NCBI RefSeq assembly: GCF_030247195.1
Contig: NC_080671.1
Coordinates: 82,272,370-82,336,369, forward strand
Direction of reading: 5' to 3'
Source: Topomyia yanbarensis
Taxonomy: Eukaryota > Arthropoda > Insecta > Diptera > Culicidae
Length of the DNA stretch: 64,000 nucleotides
The notes below the pieces were generated by a model that was given only the letters and a program-made list of their open reading frames with translations, was not told the DNA's origin and did no database searches. The translations under genes were made by a program, and so were the position numbers. This document shows positions 14,101 to 22,200 of this stretch, piece by piece; the stretch's first letter is position 1, and every line of letters begins with the position of its first letter.

Positions 14101-17100
14101 ATGCTAGAGAAGCCCGTCGTAGGTGTTCCACTGCGTGCTATTTCACATGTTTCGATCGTAATCTTAACCTCATCCAGGGTCTGTGGATGTTACAGAAATG
14201 CCGTCAATGTTATACTATTTTGAATGTTTAAGTGATTAGCATATTTTTTGCGGGCTGATAGGATTGCAGCGTGTTGCTAATTGGATTTCTGTCTGTCTGG
14301 AGGGGCAAATTAATCAGCTGTCTGCCAAGTAGACATCGGTATTCGAGAGGCTAACATGTTACATATGTTTTCTTCAAAGAGTGTAAATGTCGTGTCGTTT
14401 AGTTTGCTTAATTCTTTGAAACATTCTCCTGCCAACGCTTTTCAGTCCCCGTTATTTGTAGGTACCAAAGAAATTCATATTCTGCCTTGTTTCTGTTCTT
14501 TTCTGCGTCTCCTAAATCAGAAGAGGATCAGTTTGAACCAAAAGCCCATTTGAATTAGCTGGGTATTCTGCTCGAGCAAACCATTCCGATCTGAGGAAAC
14601 GACTCGTTATTTCTAACATGAATAGTGATTGGACGTGCGAAATAATCAAATATATTTATTAATTCAGCTATCTATTAGTTGTCAGTACTGCGCACTCTCC
14701 CTGAACTAGCCATTATACCCCACGGTGTCTTTATCGAACAACTTTATTCAAAAAAAATCGGCATCTGTAAAACTTCGGGATATGAAACAATGGACTTTTC
14801 CATTTCATTTGAAAGTAAAATTAAAATATTCTGTCGGGGGGTCTAGAACAACTTTTTATTTTAAAGTTTTTTGATTGAAAACTTAAGTTTTTTAATGAAA
14901 TTAATTCGCATTTTTGCTACTAATTGTTACTATAGACATTAAAAAAAATCTAAAAGTGAGAATCTGATGAACAATCTCATTGTGTACAACTTCGTAGAAA
15001 GCTATAAATCGATGTAAAATCACCCGAGAAAGTTATTAAAATTTTATCAGTTTTTGGGTGTGCGGGCCTATGGACTAAGAAGTCGATTAACAAGGACTTA
15101 CAACGTTGGATTTAAATGAACAGTAAATTCAGATAAGTTTCAATGTTTACAAAGTCCCATTCTCAACAGAAAAAATATATTTTCAGATTCCTCCGGTTCT
15201 TGGGCGAAAATGACACTTTATGAACAAGGAGGTGTAGAAAGGTGTAGACTAAATTTATTCGATAATCTCATACCTTTTCAACATGTTGATTAATGTAGTA
15301 ACGGATTTTATCATGCCTTTTTCATTTCTTTTCTCGCTATAGGGGATAGCTAATGTAAACTAGAATGACCCTTCTTCCTGATCCTTTCCGGCCTGGTAAA
15401 ATACAATTGGCTTAAATTCAAAGCTTTATATTCGAATGAACTAAAGTAGACATTTCGAGTCATTGTAATAAACGACGGATTTTATTGCAACTTTGGGTTG
15501 AGAATCCTATTTGTCCTTATCAACATTAAAAGAAAGATGATTGAAAGAGAAAAAATCTTTTTGAGTTTTGAATCCATGTTTGTTATTGTTTGTGGGAGAT
15601 TCATTTCATCAGAATTTATAGATGCAGTTTTGCTTGTCCTCAAATTTTATTTCCAAATCAAACACCCTTCACATAATCTTAGAAAAGGAACAACACCAAG
15701 TTTTATAATTTCTTTTAAGAAGAAATTCCGGAGTTGTTACTCGTTGAACACGAATCACAACAGAAAACGAACAAGAAAATATCAGGCTGGACCATACATT
15801 CAGTAAATTCTCAAAATAATACAAGTCTGCTTATTGAAGATTTTCCTTATAATATGGGATAAGAGCAAAGACCACATATCAAGAAGACAGAGTTGCCAGT
15901 TTAGTTCAGAATCTGGAGACATTAACAGCAACACGTCTTTCGGATAAAGGTGATACTTTCTATATCTACTTTTATATTGAGATCGTTATCTTCGTACAAT
16001 AGACAATATCTTTATTGCTCATTTACTATTGCGATTTCTGTTCAATGTGCAGCGATTCCCAAAAGTTAACAAACTCGAACGTGAATCTCATCGAATTATT
16101 TTTCTATCTTTCATGAAACTGTCAATCAGGATTCTCAATCGAAATCTAATCAAATGACTGAATATCTAATCGAGTTTGATCAAATATAAAGTTAAAATTT
16201 AGGCCAAATATATCCCACAAGATGCTAACGAGCAAAAAGGTTAATTCAAGATTACATCAAGCATACTCCAGAATGAGTGAAGAAATAAAAAATAAGAAAC
16301 AAAGATATCTGTGACAGAAAAAACTGTTTCATTTTGCTACATTACCAAGCATCTTTCAAAAGAGTACTAAATTCGTTAAAATTTTATCTACTCTTCTCTA
16401 TATCTCCTTGCTCCTAAAATATCATTGGTGCGCATAAAACGATGAAATCTGGAATTATGTTTTTTCCGCTTAAAGGTGGGACTTTGCTAGCATTCAGGTT
16501 CTTTTGAGCACACTGTTCAAATGAGGCAAACTATTTTTTTACAAATGAAAATGTTTTTGGAATAAAGCTTCTTAACCAATAGGCCCCGTGCGAATCTGGA
16601 GACTTCGATAAAAATTTAGTAGCTTTCTCTGGCGATTTTATATCGCGATGTAGTTTTCTACAAAGTTATAGACAATGAAATTGTCCATTAGATTCTCACT
16701 TTTGGTGCATATTTGAATGTCTAAAGTATTATCTAGGTGCAAAAATGTGAACCAGTTACATTGAAAAACCTAAGTTTTCAAGCAAAAAAACTTTAAAATA
16801 AAAAGTTGTTCTGGAGCCCCCGACAGAATATTTTAATTTTACTTTCAAATGAAAGGGAAAAGCCCATTCTATCACATGCTGAAGTTTTAGCGATGCCGAT
16901 TTTTTTCGAAAAAAATTGTTCTACCAAACACACCGTGACCCAAGATGAAAAGAGTCGACAACTAGCAGGGCATATGTCTACCTACTCAAGAAAATTAAAC
17001 AATTCACTTGTAAAGGAAAACAATTTTATAATTTTATGCTGTATATGTTATTGTCCTTATCTCGTTGAAAGTAAGGTAACCGAAAGGAGAAATGTGGCAA

Positions 17101-18824
17101 ACATTTACTACCGTTCTACGCATAATTGTCCCATGTATATAGAGAATCCCATAGAACATGGGACAAATATGCTTATAACAGCAGTTCACAAGTATATAAA
17201 AGTAACGACTTTTGCTAATAAATATCTGGTTTGGATGGCTACCGGTACCTGCGGTCTAAAAGCGACATTTTCATTGGAACCGGGACCGTCAACCCAGAAA
17301 TTTACACGAACGAGAGTTTGGAAAAAAAAAACATCTGCTACCTTTCCTGAAGCAATACGAATGTTCCTATCTCTTTTACCGGATTTTGCACCATGCCATT
17401 ACGGGAAAAGAGCATGAAGTGGTATGCCGCCAACAACGTGCAGGAGGTGCCAAACGACAATCACCCTACCAACTTACCAGAGCTCCGCCCAATCGAGATT
17501 TTTTGGACATCGTAAAGCGGCACCAGAAGAAGACTGATGGAAGCGAGAAGCAGTTTAGGGCAAACTGGTGTTCTGCGGGATTTTTTCCATATTTTAAATT
17601 AACTGAATTTAAAAAAGAAAAATAATTTGATTTTTTCTTCAATCCTTTCATGCTCAACTTTTTTTCGAGTACATGTATTTTCTATTCACCCCTAATATTT
17701 TTTTGGGGTAAACAAATACTAAAATAATATTTTGATTGAGATATGTGCTTCACTAGTAGTGCTAGAAGCTGCTCAATTTTTACCTTCCGATGCTCAATAC
17801 ACATTTAGAGTTGTTGAGTTATGCTGAGGGTGTAGTCAAAGACAGTTTAAATTGACAAAATTTATTAGTTTTCAAAAATATTTCAAGGCGACGAAGATAT
17901 TTCAAAAAAAAAAAATTTCGCCGATAACTGAAACTGTTCTTGCCAGTACTACTCCTGGAGAATCTAATCAGAACAATCGCAATGATTTCAGCTCTACGGG
18001 TAATTCTAGTAACTGTTAATGTTCAAATTAAAGTTAATAGTCACAGTTAATATTAACTGTACTTGTTTTTGTGGGCAAATCTTGTTTAACGCAAAAGTTA
18101 TAGCTGTTTAAAATGATTATTGTTTTAAACAACATGGGCATGAAGATGTTAAAACATATTATCAATTTACACGCATTTTTGTTTGATCAAATTTAGGTCA
18201 TAACACATTTTATACTGTACTCGACCTTTATTACAAACGTGTAAATAGTACAGATCGATTTGTTTGAATTGTCATTTGAACACGTGCTGGTCTCAGTAAT
18301 AATATTTGAGAGAATATTTCTCGCAACAAAGTATCAGTATGTATTATAATTTCATTCTGGTCCGGATGGAGTGGGTTCTACGCTACTCAGTCAATTAATT
18401 TCTAATCACTATCATGGAAACGTAGCAAAATAACTGCCTCGTAGCAGGGTAATATTTATACGCCTCACAAAATCGATAATTATCATAAGCATAACTTAAT
18501 AATTATTCACAACATAAAATGAAAATTTCATTTCACCAATGCTTAAAGATAGGGTGGGTTGCAGCTGCAACTCCAAAGGACAATCAACGTAAATATGTAT
18601 ATGTATGTAAAACATTACTTACCAAGGTGATAGGTGTGCTTTTGAGCTTGGTCCACGATATTCGAAACGAAACGGAATTGCACCAGGCGGACGTTAGTCG
18701 AAGCCAAGCCGGTAGCTCCAGCAGGTCGGTAAGTACATTCTCGTCTAGCTGCAAATTTGAGAGCTCACCCTCTCCACGGAATGCACTTAAATTCACCTTG
18801 TCCGGTGATAAATTCTTAGTGTAC
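2000..18824 (-). CDS. Bridge-like lipid transfer protein 3 (UHRF1BP1/UHRF1BP1L family), 10 exons, partial at both ends
   Basis: Ten minus-strand exons join in phase: 18824-18623, 14180-13306, 13244-13125, 13050-12809, 5368-5276, 5209-4065, 3143-2984, 2900-2771, 2710-2171, 2114-2000, giving about 1,207 codons. Family members are rod-like proteins that form a hydrophobic groove moving phospholipids between membranes at contact sites and on endosomal vesicles. The N-terminal chorein region reads FRGEGELSNLQLDE...LPAWL, and the second exon carries LILDDLLWVLTDSQLKA, nearly identical to the vertebrate proteins; DVWCMKLDPIWADFYG and ISFIDAVPVTIWL also match them, as does INHYQYL-type sequence near 4,160. 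The last exon aligns with a vertebrate region that still has roughly 230 residues to go, so C-terminal exons are missing. The first exon (about 16 residues in homologues) was not located. Drosophila CG34126 is the likely orthologue. A pickpocket channel gene is nested in the intron 12808-5369. Confidence 0.88.
2171..2710 (-). CDS. Lipid-transfer gene: ninth placed exon
   Basis: 540 nt after a 60-nt intron (acceptor ATTCCAG; an alternative AG 21 bases upstream would leave an implausibly short 39-nt intron). It encodes a Ser/Thr-rich linker, an acidic Ser-rich segment and ends with DLVSMVTF, matching the vertebrate DLMSVVVFK strand. Donor TTTCG/GTAAAA. Confidence 0.78.
2771..2900 (-). CDS. Lipid-transfer gene: eighth placed exon
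   Basis: 130 nt, acceptor CTGCCAG, donor CATGG/GTAAAT. It encodes a polar, Ser/Asn/Pro-rich linker. Supported by splice sites and phase only; the sequence itself is not diagnostic. Confidence 0.65.
2984..3143 (-). CDS. Lipid-transfer gene: seventh placed exon
   Basis: 160 nt, acceptor CTTTCCACAG, donor AATG/GTATTG. It encodes ANIERSIIVGCVIPQVEVSLVM then a Gly/Ser/Asp-rich linker; the first half matches a vertebrate strand with the pattern LLRSAELALLL. Phases agree with both neighbours. Confidence 0.75.
3144..4064. other. Intron of the lipid-transfer gene
   Basis: Contains a decayed patch (about 3,318-3,402) of the ATTAGGCCGAAT-type short tandem repeat that is better preserved at 9.2-9.4 kb, and near 3,705-3,768 a diverged relative of the palindromic TGTCCCATG element seen at 17.1 and 18.9 kb. 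Nothing else was recognised. Confidence 0.5.
4065..5209 (-). CDS. Lipid-transfer gene: sixth placed exon (central rod)
   Basis: 1,145 nt, acceptor TTATTCACAG, donor GAG/GTGAGT. About 381 residues. Recognisable blocks are NFDLDSCLWLSSFVLNLHESL, the DVWCMKLDPIWADFYG block, ISFIDAVPVTIWL and VQIDHYQYLFLLRLAEEL, all in the order seen in vertebrate UHRF1BP1L. Low-complexity serine and acidic linkers lie between them. Confidence 0.9.
5276..5368 (-). CDS. Lipid-transfer gene: fifth placed exon
   Basis: 93 nt, acceptor CTTTTGCAG, donor CCCAT/GTAATT. It encodes DRDRYSLPPEMPTLHAEFTY and FYYPGDFVFP. The following 66-nt intron (5275-5210) is a multiple of three with no stop, so the reading frame stays open through it; alignment with vertebrate homologues (FP followed directly by P-S residues) indicates it is spliced out. 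Confidence 0.82.
5806..6280. mobile_element. Foldback MITE, about 475 bp, two arms of about 210 bp
   Basis: The left half (from about 5,806) and the reverse complement of the right half (ending about 6,280) align almost along their whole length: AGAATTGA.TGCTTG, TGTTCAGCTTTGCCACC, AGAAGAAAATCAG and CTGGAAAAACTATCGG recur in the same order on opposite strands. The centre (about 6,015-6,065) is a short unpaired spacer. There is no coding capacity: the two ORFs inside are translations of the arms. It lies in the lipid-transfer intron upstream of the channel gene. Superfamily not assignable; no target duplication identified. Confidence 0.75.
6281..6926. other. Region upstream of the channel gene
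   Basis: AT-rich, no ORF or repeat recognised. It should hold the promoter and 5' UTR of the pickpocket gene; a TATATAG stretch near 6,818 is a weak TATA candidate only. An upstream ATG at 6,901 is followed by an in-frame stop, so translation is expected from 6,927. Confidence 0.35.
6927..7564 (+). CDS. Pickpocket channel exon 1
   Basis: ATG at 6927, donor GAAAA/GTAAGT after 7564 (phase 2). 212 codons covering the N-terminal tail, TM1 and the first half of the extracellular domain with the family's conserved cysteines (DCEDTCIKC, CTWNGKPFDCC, GKCYLMNS). Confidence 0.93.
6927..12599 (+). CDS. Pickpocket-family DEG/ENaC sodium channel subunit, 4 exons, complete
   Basis: Exons 6927-7564, 11572-11713, 11801-12086 and 12151-12599 join in phase to a 504-residue protein with stop at 12597-12599. 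Insect pickpocket channels are amiloride-type, voltage-independent sodium channel subunits of the plasma membrane, used in mechanosensation, nociception, chemosensation or fluid handling; the specific role here cannot be read from sequence. Seen: an N-terminal cytoplasmic tail, TM1 about residues 36-58 (ERLFWLGCVLLSWTGSYYLI), a cysteine-rich extracellular loop with CTWNGKPFDC and GKCYLMNS, the AYILNEEDIPHM strand, a C-V-T-E-C-x10-C-x-C-C cluster, CLPSCNE, and TM2 with the G-A-S selectivity-filter motif in GLFMGASILSLVEL. The C-terminus is extremely acidic (Asp/Glu run). The gene is intact and entirely nested, antisense, in an intron of the lipid-transfer gene. Which ppk member it is remains open. 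Confidence 0.93.
7565..9220. other. Channel intron 1, left part
   Basis: About 1.65 kb of AT-rich sequence with short ORFs only (for example a Lys/Glu-rich 75-codon ORF near 8,408 with no recognisable family). No inverted repeat or transposon signature seen. Confidence 0.4.
9228..9435. repeat. Short tandem repeat, about 17-bp unit (CATTAGGCCGAATGGGT)
   Basis: At least eight imperfect head-to-tail copies of a unit close to CATTAGGCCGAATGGGT; the last copies (about 9,370-9,420) are nearly identical and the first ones decayed. There are no unique spacers, so it is not CRISPR-like. Related fragments (GACCTTCGGC, CATTCGACGAAG) continue around 9,690-9,720 and 10,320, and a decayed patch sits at about 3.3 kb. 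Confidence 0.8.
9436..10420. other. Channel intron 1, middle part
   Basis: Scattered GTCATTTCG/CGAAGCGACC fragments related to the tandem repeat, then a pyrimidine-rich stretch (about 10,050-10,150). No gene recognised. Confidence 0.4.
10424..11316 (-). pseudogene. Dead mariner-type transposon
   Basis: Read on the minus strand: a helix-turn-helix segment (SHREIGKQVGIVHSTASRLI, about 11,200-11,140), then ASVRDVAKKLNLSKSFVQR, HCLIMDGETYVKEDF (position of the first catalytic Asp), VNREIYLKECLQK, MIFWPN (second catalytic Asp of the usual WPD replaced by Asn), and APEL followed by a stop then PIEKF. Several stops and frameshifts, so inactive. Ends carry candidate inverted repeats (AAGTGTCCC near 10,428; GGGACACCC near 11,295). 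The spacing of conserved motifs suggests internal deletions relative to a full transposase of about 345 residues. It lies in intron 1 of the channel gene. Confidence 0.82.
11572..11713 (+). CDS. Pickpocket channel exon 2
   Basis: Acceptor TTGCTGCATAG, donor TCA/GTAAGT; 142 nt, 47 codons (KDKTKNVYGKMKVNVHSRGG...). The upstream intron is 4,007 nt and contains the mariner relic; the downstream intron is only 87 nt. Confidence 0.85.
11801..12086 (+). CDS. Pickpocket channel exon 3
   Basis: Acceptor ACCTCCAG, donor GACG/GTAGGT. It encodes AYILNEEDIPHM (equivalent to the family's YIHNSEDIP strand) and the cysteine cluster VCVTECLKKAQIRTCNCCHH. Confidence 0.92.
12151..12599 (+). CDS. Pickpocket channel exon 4
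   Basis: Acceptor TTTATTACAG, after a 64-nt intron. It encodes CLPSCNE, the pre-TM2 region, TM2 with the GAS filter (GLFMGASILSLVEL) and a C-terminal tail ending in a run of Asp, Glu, Asn and Tyr before the stop codon. Confidence 0.93.
12716..12721 (+). terminator. Polyadenylation signal of the channel gene
   Basis: AATAAA 117 bp after the stop codon. The predicted mRNA end falls just short of the antisense exon of the lipid-transfer gene that ends at 12809, so the two transcripts could overlap only slightly, if at all, in mature form. Confidence 0.55.
12809..13050 (-). CDS. Lipid-transfer gene: fourth placed exon
   Basis: Acceptor TATCTTTAG, donor TCTG/GTAAGT. It encodes a Gln/Pro/Asn-rich linker, then KHVLDNLAKLMCVCVVMKVEEFTLYRV, which corresponds to the vertebrate segment ending in a FNIYQVST-like strand. 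It borders the 7.4-kb intron that contains the channel gene; the channel's polyadenylation signal is about 90 bp from this exon. Confidence 0.85.
13125..13244 (-). CDS. Lipid-transfer gene: third placed exon
   Basis: 120-nt exon, acceptor TTTTTTACAG, donor AAAG/GTATTG. It encodes about 40 residues (KEATVPPALWLEQSLNAFRE...), in phase with both neighbours; the flanking introns are 61 and 74 nt, typical of short insect introns. Confidence 0.85.
13306..14180 (-). CDS. Lipid-transfer gene: second placed exon
   Basis: Acceptor ATCCACAG before 14180, donor AAA/GTAAGTG after 13306 (phase 2). About 291 residues including VVNTVNVNLKSPAF, the highly conserved LILDDLLWVLTDSQLKA segment, a glutamine-rich linker and HLCDDAGIG...DYYPYH. 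This is repeating-groove-type beta-rich sequence of the lipid-transfer rod. It is the longest-conserved block and anchors the family call. Confidence 0.92.
14718..16948. mobile_element. Long inverted-repeat (foldback-type) element, about 2.2 kb
   Basis: Left arm (about 14,718-15,080) and right arm (about 16,565-16,948) are reverse complements with moderate divergence: CACGGTGT at both outer ends, AAAATCGGCATC, TTCATTTGAAAGTAAAATTAAAATATTCTGTCGGGG, AACTTTTTATTTTAAAGTTTTTT and AGTGAGAATCTAATG recur in mirrored order. The 1.5-kb core (15,081-16,564) has no convincing protein; the 102-codon ORF at 15,498 shows no family features. It lies in the intron between the first two placed exons of the lipid-transfer gene. 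Likely a non-autonomous DNA transposon; superfamily not assigned. Confidence 0.75.
17121..17171. repeat. 51-bp palindromic element, copy 1
   Basis: CATAATTGTCCCATG ... CATGGGACAAATATG with the central GAATCCCAT. It folds into a near-perfect hairpin. A second 51-bp copy is at 18,888-18,938. Confidence 0.7.
17190..17620 (+). pseudogene. C-terminal half of a mariner-type transposase
   Basis: Frames show HKYIKVTTFANKYLVWMATG, LLPDFAPCHYGK (second catalytic Asp region), then after a shift WYAANNVQ..PNDNHPTNLPELRPIEIFW, the hallmark C-terminal block of mariner transposases. A stop interrupts and the N-terminal part is missing. It abuts the right arm of the foldback element and the palindromic 51-mer. 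Confidence 0.8.
17640..18150 (-). repeat. Dispersed repeat family X, copy A (reverse)
   Basis: Reverse complement aligns with 24,150-24,640 and 31,970-32,760: shared blocks include CTTCATGCCCATATTGTTT, CAAGATTTGCTCACAAAAA, AACTGTCTTTGACTAC, GCTTCTAGCACT and an end resembling AGTTGAGCATGAAAG. Moderately diverged; no protein seen. Its nature (DNA element or UTR of a retroelement) is not known. Confidence 0.6.
18151..18622. other. Intron of the lipid-transfer gene
   Basis: No feature recognised beyond AT-rich sequence. Confidence 0.4.
18623..18824 (-). CDS. Lipid-transfer gene: chorein N-terminal exon
   Basis: Acceptor TTGCAG before 18824, donor TTG/GTAAGT after 18623. It begins with the last base of a codon and encodes about 67 residues of the chorein N-terminus (YTKNLSPDK... 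to ...WTKLKSTPITL), very close to vertebrate UHRF1BP1L. The preceding exon with the initiator methionine is upstream (higher coordinates) and was not found. The next exon lies 4.4 kb away across transposon-filled intron. Confidence 0.9.
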
Positions 18825-18887
18825 CTGCAACAACGACAGAAAATGAGTAGGATTAATAGTTGCTACGTGGTGAACTTCGGCCAAAAG

Positions 18888-18938
18888 CATAACTGTCCCA
18901 TGTGCTATGGGAATCCCTATACACATGAGACAACTATG
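18888..18938. repeat. 51-bp palindromic element, copy 2
   Basis: CATAACTGTCCCATGTG ... CACATGAGACAACTATG around a central GGGAATCCC; same length and layout as the copy at 17,121. It sits 64 bp upstream (in gene orientation) of the chorein exon of the lipid-transfer gene. Confidence 0.72.
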
Positions 18939-19664
18939 CTTCTAGTGGCAGTGAAGGTGGAACGGAATCGTACGAAATAAAATAACGCAGAGCTTTACGC
19001 GCAGGAGAATATGGGGAAAGAAAGACAGGTTGGGTGAGACAAACCTGAGCCAACTCTACAAGAAAAATCATGCAAAAAGGCATATCCTGAATACCTTTTG
19101 TGTATAATTGCAGCACGATGCTTAGAGAATTCTCATAAAAGTGGCTCTGATCTTTCGTATATTGCTGAGATTTCTTACCCCGTCTTTCGCTACATACAGA
19201 CAGGCCCGTGGCGTGCGGTTAGCCAGGTTGGCCAAAGTCGCCAAACCTAGGGCGCTCTGAAACCTTGAACTACTTTTTAAAACGATTGGAATAAGTCATA
19301 GAAAAGCTAAAATTAGTGTGCCACTTCTAGGTACTCAATAAATTACTGTTTGCAAGTCGAACTGAAAACGAAAACTGATGTGAGTACCGAAAAGGTGCAA
19401 ACCTGAGACTCGCCGAAGATGCCAGAAGACCACGCTACGACGCTGTCAATACCATCCAGATTTATTTAAAATGTAAATGTAAAATGTGTACAAAAAACCT
19501 ACGTGTTTCAGTTATGCGACCCAAAACTTTGCAGATACTTCAAATTGTGAAAGTAGCGAAAATTATTGCAAACTTTTTCACACGTTTTCTCAATTTCATT
19601 GAAGCATAAATTTAAAAGACTAACTATAGCCAAAATCGTGGAGTGGGCTAAATCGATTATTATC

Positions 19665-19815
19665 GAGGAGGCGAACATAGCGTAGTCGTTAAATCGATTG
19701 CCTTGTACGCATTCCCAACCCCGTACCTCGGCTTTGAGATTTTTCTACAGATTTTGTTTTAACCCGAAAAAGAGAATGATCTTAAAGTTCCAACTTCTAT
19801 TATCGAAATCAAAAA
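19665..19815 (+). mobile_element. tRNA-derived SINE (mosquito type), degraded
   Basis: TAGCGTAGTCGTTAAATCG (19,678 on) fits a pol III A box, followed by GATTGCCTTGTACGC, a degenerate B-box-like GGCTTTGAGATTT, and the tail AAAGAGAATGATCTTAAAG ... TATCGAAATCAAAAAG. This order is what I know of tRNA-type SINEs of mosquitoes. The B box is mutated, so it is probably silent. The boundaries are approximate. Confidence 0.55.
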
Positions 19816-19872
19816 GATCGAGAAGACAACTCCATGTAATACCGTGAAAATGGAAGTTTCTTCGGTGTTGCC

Positions 19873-20757
19873 TAACTAACCAATAAGCATTATAACGTAG
19901 CCTAATATCTGCTTTAGATCCACATATAATCTTAAAGAACCGTAAAGCCGTAAATACTGATATAATGCTGGTATTATGTCAGAAAAGGCGAAATATAGTG
20001 ATATTACTGTGCAGAGATTCACAGCTCGTTTCTGCAGTACTAATGCTATTATATAGCACAAATGTCACATTTGAAAGCCTAATATCAGCATTACTAATGC
20101 TACTAACAAGCTTCAGTTGGTTGTCATTGTCCGCCATGGTTTAAAAACCATTTCTTATGTTTCCTTTCGGTATGATGAGCAAAAAGGAAAAATCTTAAAA
20201 TAAAATGTTCTGTTTAAGACTGTAATTGACTCTCTTCTAATGCATTGTAATGAATATCCTTAATGGGTTTTCGTTCTCACATGATATGAATCCTTTACGA
20301 AAATTACCTTTAGTCTTTAGACTCAAACTGAGGTACCGTGCCTCGTCCTTCACGGTAAGTGCGCTGCGTTTGCTGCCTGGACTATATTGCATATGCTCGA
20401 TTGAAATGAAATATGCCGAATATAATCCTCACGAAGAGTTGTATAACAAATAAACCCACAGCATTACAATAGCATTATATCGGTTTTTTATTTGCTCTAT
20501 AATGGCACTAAATGCACTTGTAAAGCTTACATGCTTTAAAGATCCTTGAAGCATGTACGCGTTATATCATATATTTATATTTATATACAAGCATATAGAG
20601 CAAGCGTTAATGCTAAATGTCGGCTGTGCAGTTATGCATTTTTGATGCTAATATAGAGCTTTATTGCATTGTTAATGCTGTAATGGTGTTTCAATGCAAC
20701 ATTAATGCAAATGTATAGCCAATATAGTGCAATGGCTTAATGCTTATGGTTACTTGG
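19873..20757. mobile_element. TIR element / MITE rich in TAATGC motifs
   Basis: The left end AACTAACCAATAAGCATTA and the reverse complement of the right end AAGTAACCATAAGCATTA form terminal inverted repeats. The interior is littered with GCATTA/TAATGC in both orientations (more than 15 occurrences). There is no coding potential. The central part (about 20,100-20,450) looks less repetitive and may be a later insertion. Confidence 0.6.
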
Positions 20758-20960
20758 GTGGGAGGTGTTTCGCAATAACACAAAATGATACCCAACCTAA
20801 GCCTACGCGGTCCAGCGCTAAGTTGAATTTTCGGTTGATGAAAATAATTTTTTTTAGCTTTTTTCAAGGAATCTCATCTGCCTATAGATTTTGGGTGCAG
20901 TAGCAAGGGGATATCAGAGTCGCACTTTTTCTGAGCCAAGAGATGCTAAGACACATTCCA

Positions 20961-21386
20961 GCGTTAGGGGACAACGTTTGCACGCATCATTCAACTGTTA
21001 ACAGCTCGTCGTTTGAAAAATCCTACGATGTACGCTCAAAAAACTTAATTGAATACTTTAAAAGTCCTAACACAACGTTAATGTTATGGGTTTGATGTTT
21101 TTCAGGTTGTCCTTTCATTCTGAGAGGTGAAAATGTCGCGTTAGGGGACAACAGCGCAAAAAAAATGATTTCCCAACCTACATTTATCAAAAAACCTGCT
21201 CTGTCTCAAACTTTAGAGCATCCATTTGTTCTAGAAATTTGATCATCGATAGTCACAGAACAATACTGTATACTTAGATTTTCGAGTTTTTAGGAAATTT
21301 TTTTCACGACCGCTACGAACACTGCGTTAGGGGACAACACCAAAATGAACACAAACGGTCGCATATGAAGTGTTGTCCCCTAACGC
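20961..21386. repeat. Four copies of GCGTTAGGGGACAAC
   Basis: Exact 15-mers at 20961-20975, 21138-21152 and 21324-21338 on plus and at 21372-21386 on minus. Spacing between the direct copies is 177 and 186 bp; the last pair is inverted. The surrounding 600 bp is otherwise unrelated AT-rich sequence with no ORF. It may be subterminal repeats of a DNA transposon. Confidence 0.7.
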
Positions 21387-21657
21387 GACTGAAGAATTTG
21401 TTGAAGCTCAAACAAAGCGATGTATATTACCTCTGAACCTGTAAATAACTCAAAATAAAGATTTGAAACGCCAAACCAGATGTATTTCTAGTTTCACCTT
21501 CATGTGTTTTATTAAGAAATCAAATCAATATGAAATGAGAACAGGACACACCGCATACCAGTGTGGCGCAGTATAGAAGAGATTGTAAACCACAATCGCC
21601 ACTTTCTAATGGATCGAAAAAGGTGGCTTGAAGTAGTTTTGGTAAGTTTAATATATT

Positions 21658-22200
21658 ATTGACATCAGTGGCGGATCCAGGGGGAGGGTCATGGGGGTCC
21701 GGACCCCCCCCCCTTCCGAAAATTTTTAACATCTTGAGAATTTTTAAAAAAGTTTCTTTTTTTAATTCATTCTTCAAAATCTTTGCAAACCAGATTCGAT
21801 TACCAAAACTGAGTTTAATTAAATGAGGGTATTACATATGGGATCATCCATAAATGACGTAGCGTTATATGGGGGAGGGGGAAGTTTTGCATTTTGTGAT
21901 GATGTGTGACGACGGGGGGGGGGGGGGGGGGGGTAGAAATCATGTCAGGCTACTTAGCTTTTTTAAAGGGGAATAACTAATATCGTTTTTTTATTTAAAA
22001 AAATAGGGTGACAAGGGGGGGGGGGTATTTAGAGGTTTGTGATGAAATGCTACGATGGGGGAGAGGGGTGTTAAAAATTACTCAAAAAATGCTACGTCAT
22101 TTATGGATGGTGCCTATTACGTATTGTACAATGAACATTTTAAAGTCGAAATTTTGGACCTCCTCCGAAATTTTTTTCTGGATCCGCTCCTGATTGACAT
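21658..22200. mobile_element. hAT-type MITE with 8-bp target duplication, interrupted by another MITE
   Basis: Element 21666-22192: the left end CAGTGGCGGATCCAG and right end CTGGATCCGCTCCTG are inverted repeats, flanked on both sides by the perfect 8-bp direct repeat ATTGACAT (21658-21665 and 22193-22200). An 8-bp duplication plus CAG...CTG ends is the hAT superfamily signature. 527 bp long, non-coding; about half of it is the nested element at 21840-22114. Confidence 0.85.
21830..22124. mobile_element. Nested MITE with 10-bp target duplication (Mutator-like?)
   Basis: Element 21840-22114, with TIRs sharing CATCCATAAATGACGTAGC at both ends (inverted). Flanks TATTACATAT (21830-21839) and TATTACGTAT (22115-22124) match 9 of 10. 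A 9-10 bp duplication points to Mutator-like elements, by inference. It contains a run of 20 G (21914-21933) and a second G-run near 22,015. Confidence 0.75.

Noticed and set aside
15498..15806. 102-codon ORF in the core of the foldback element
   Set aside because: No transposase motif; probably chance.
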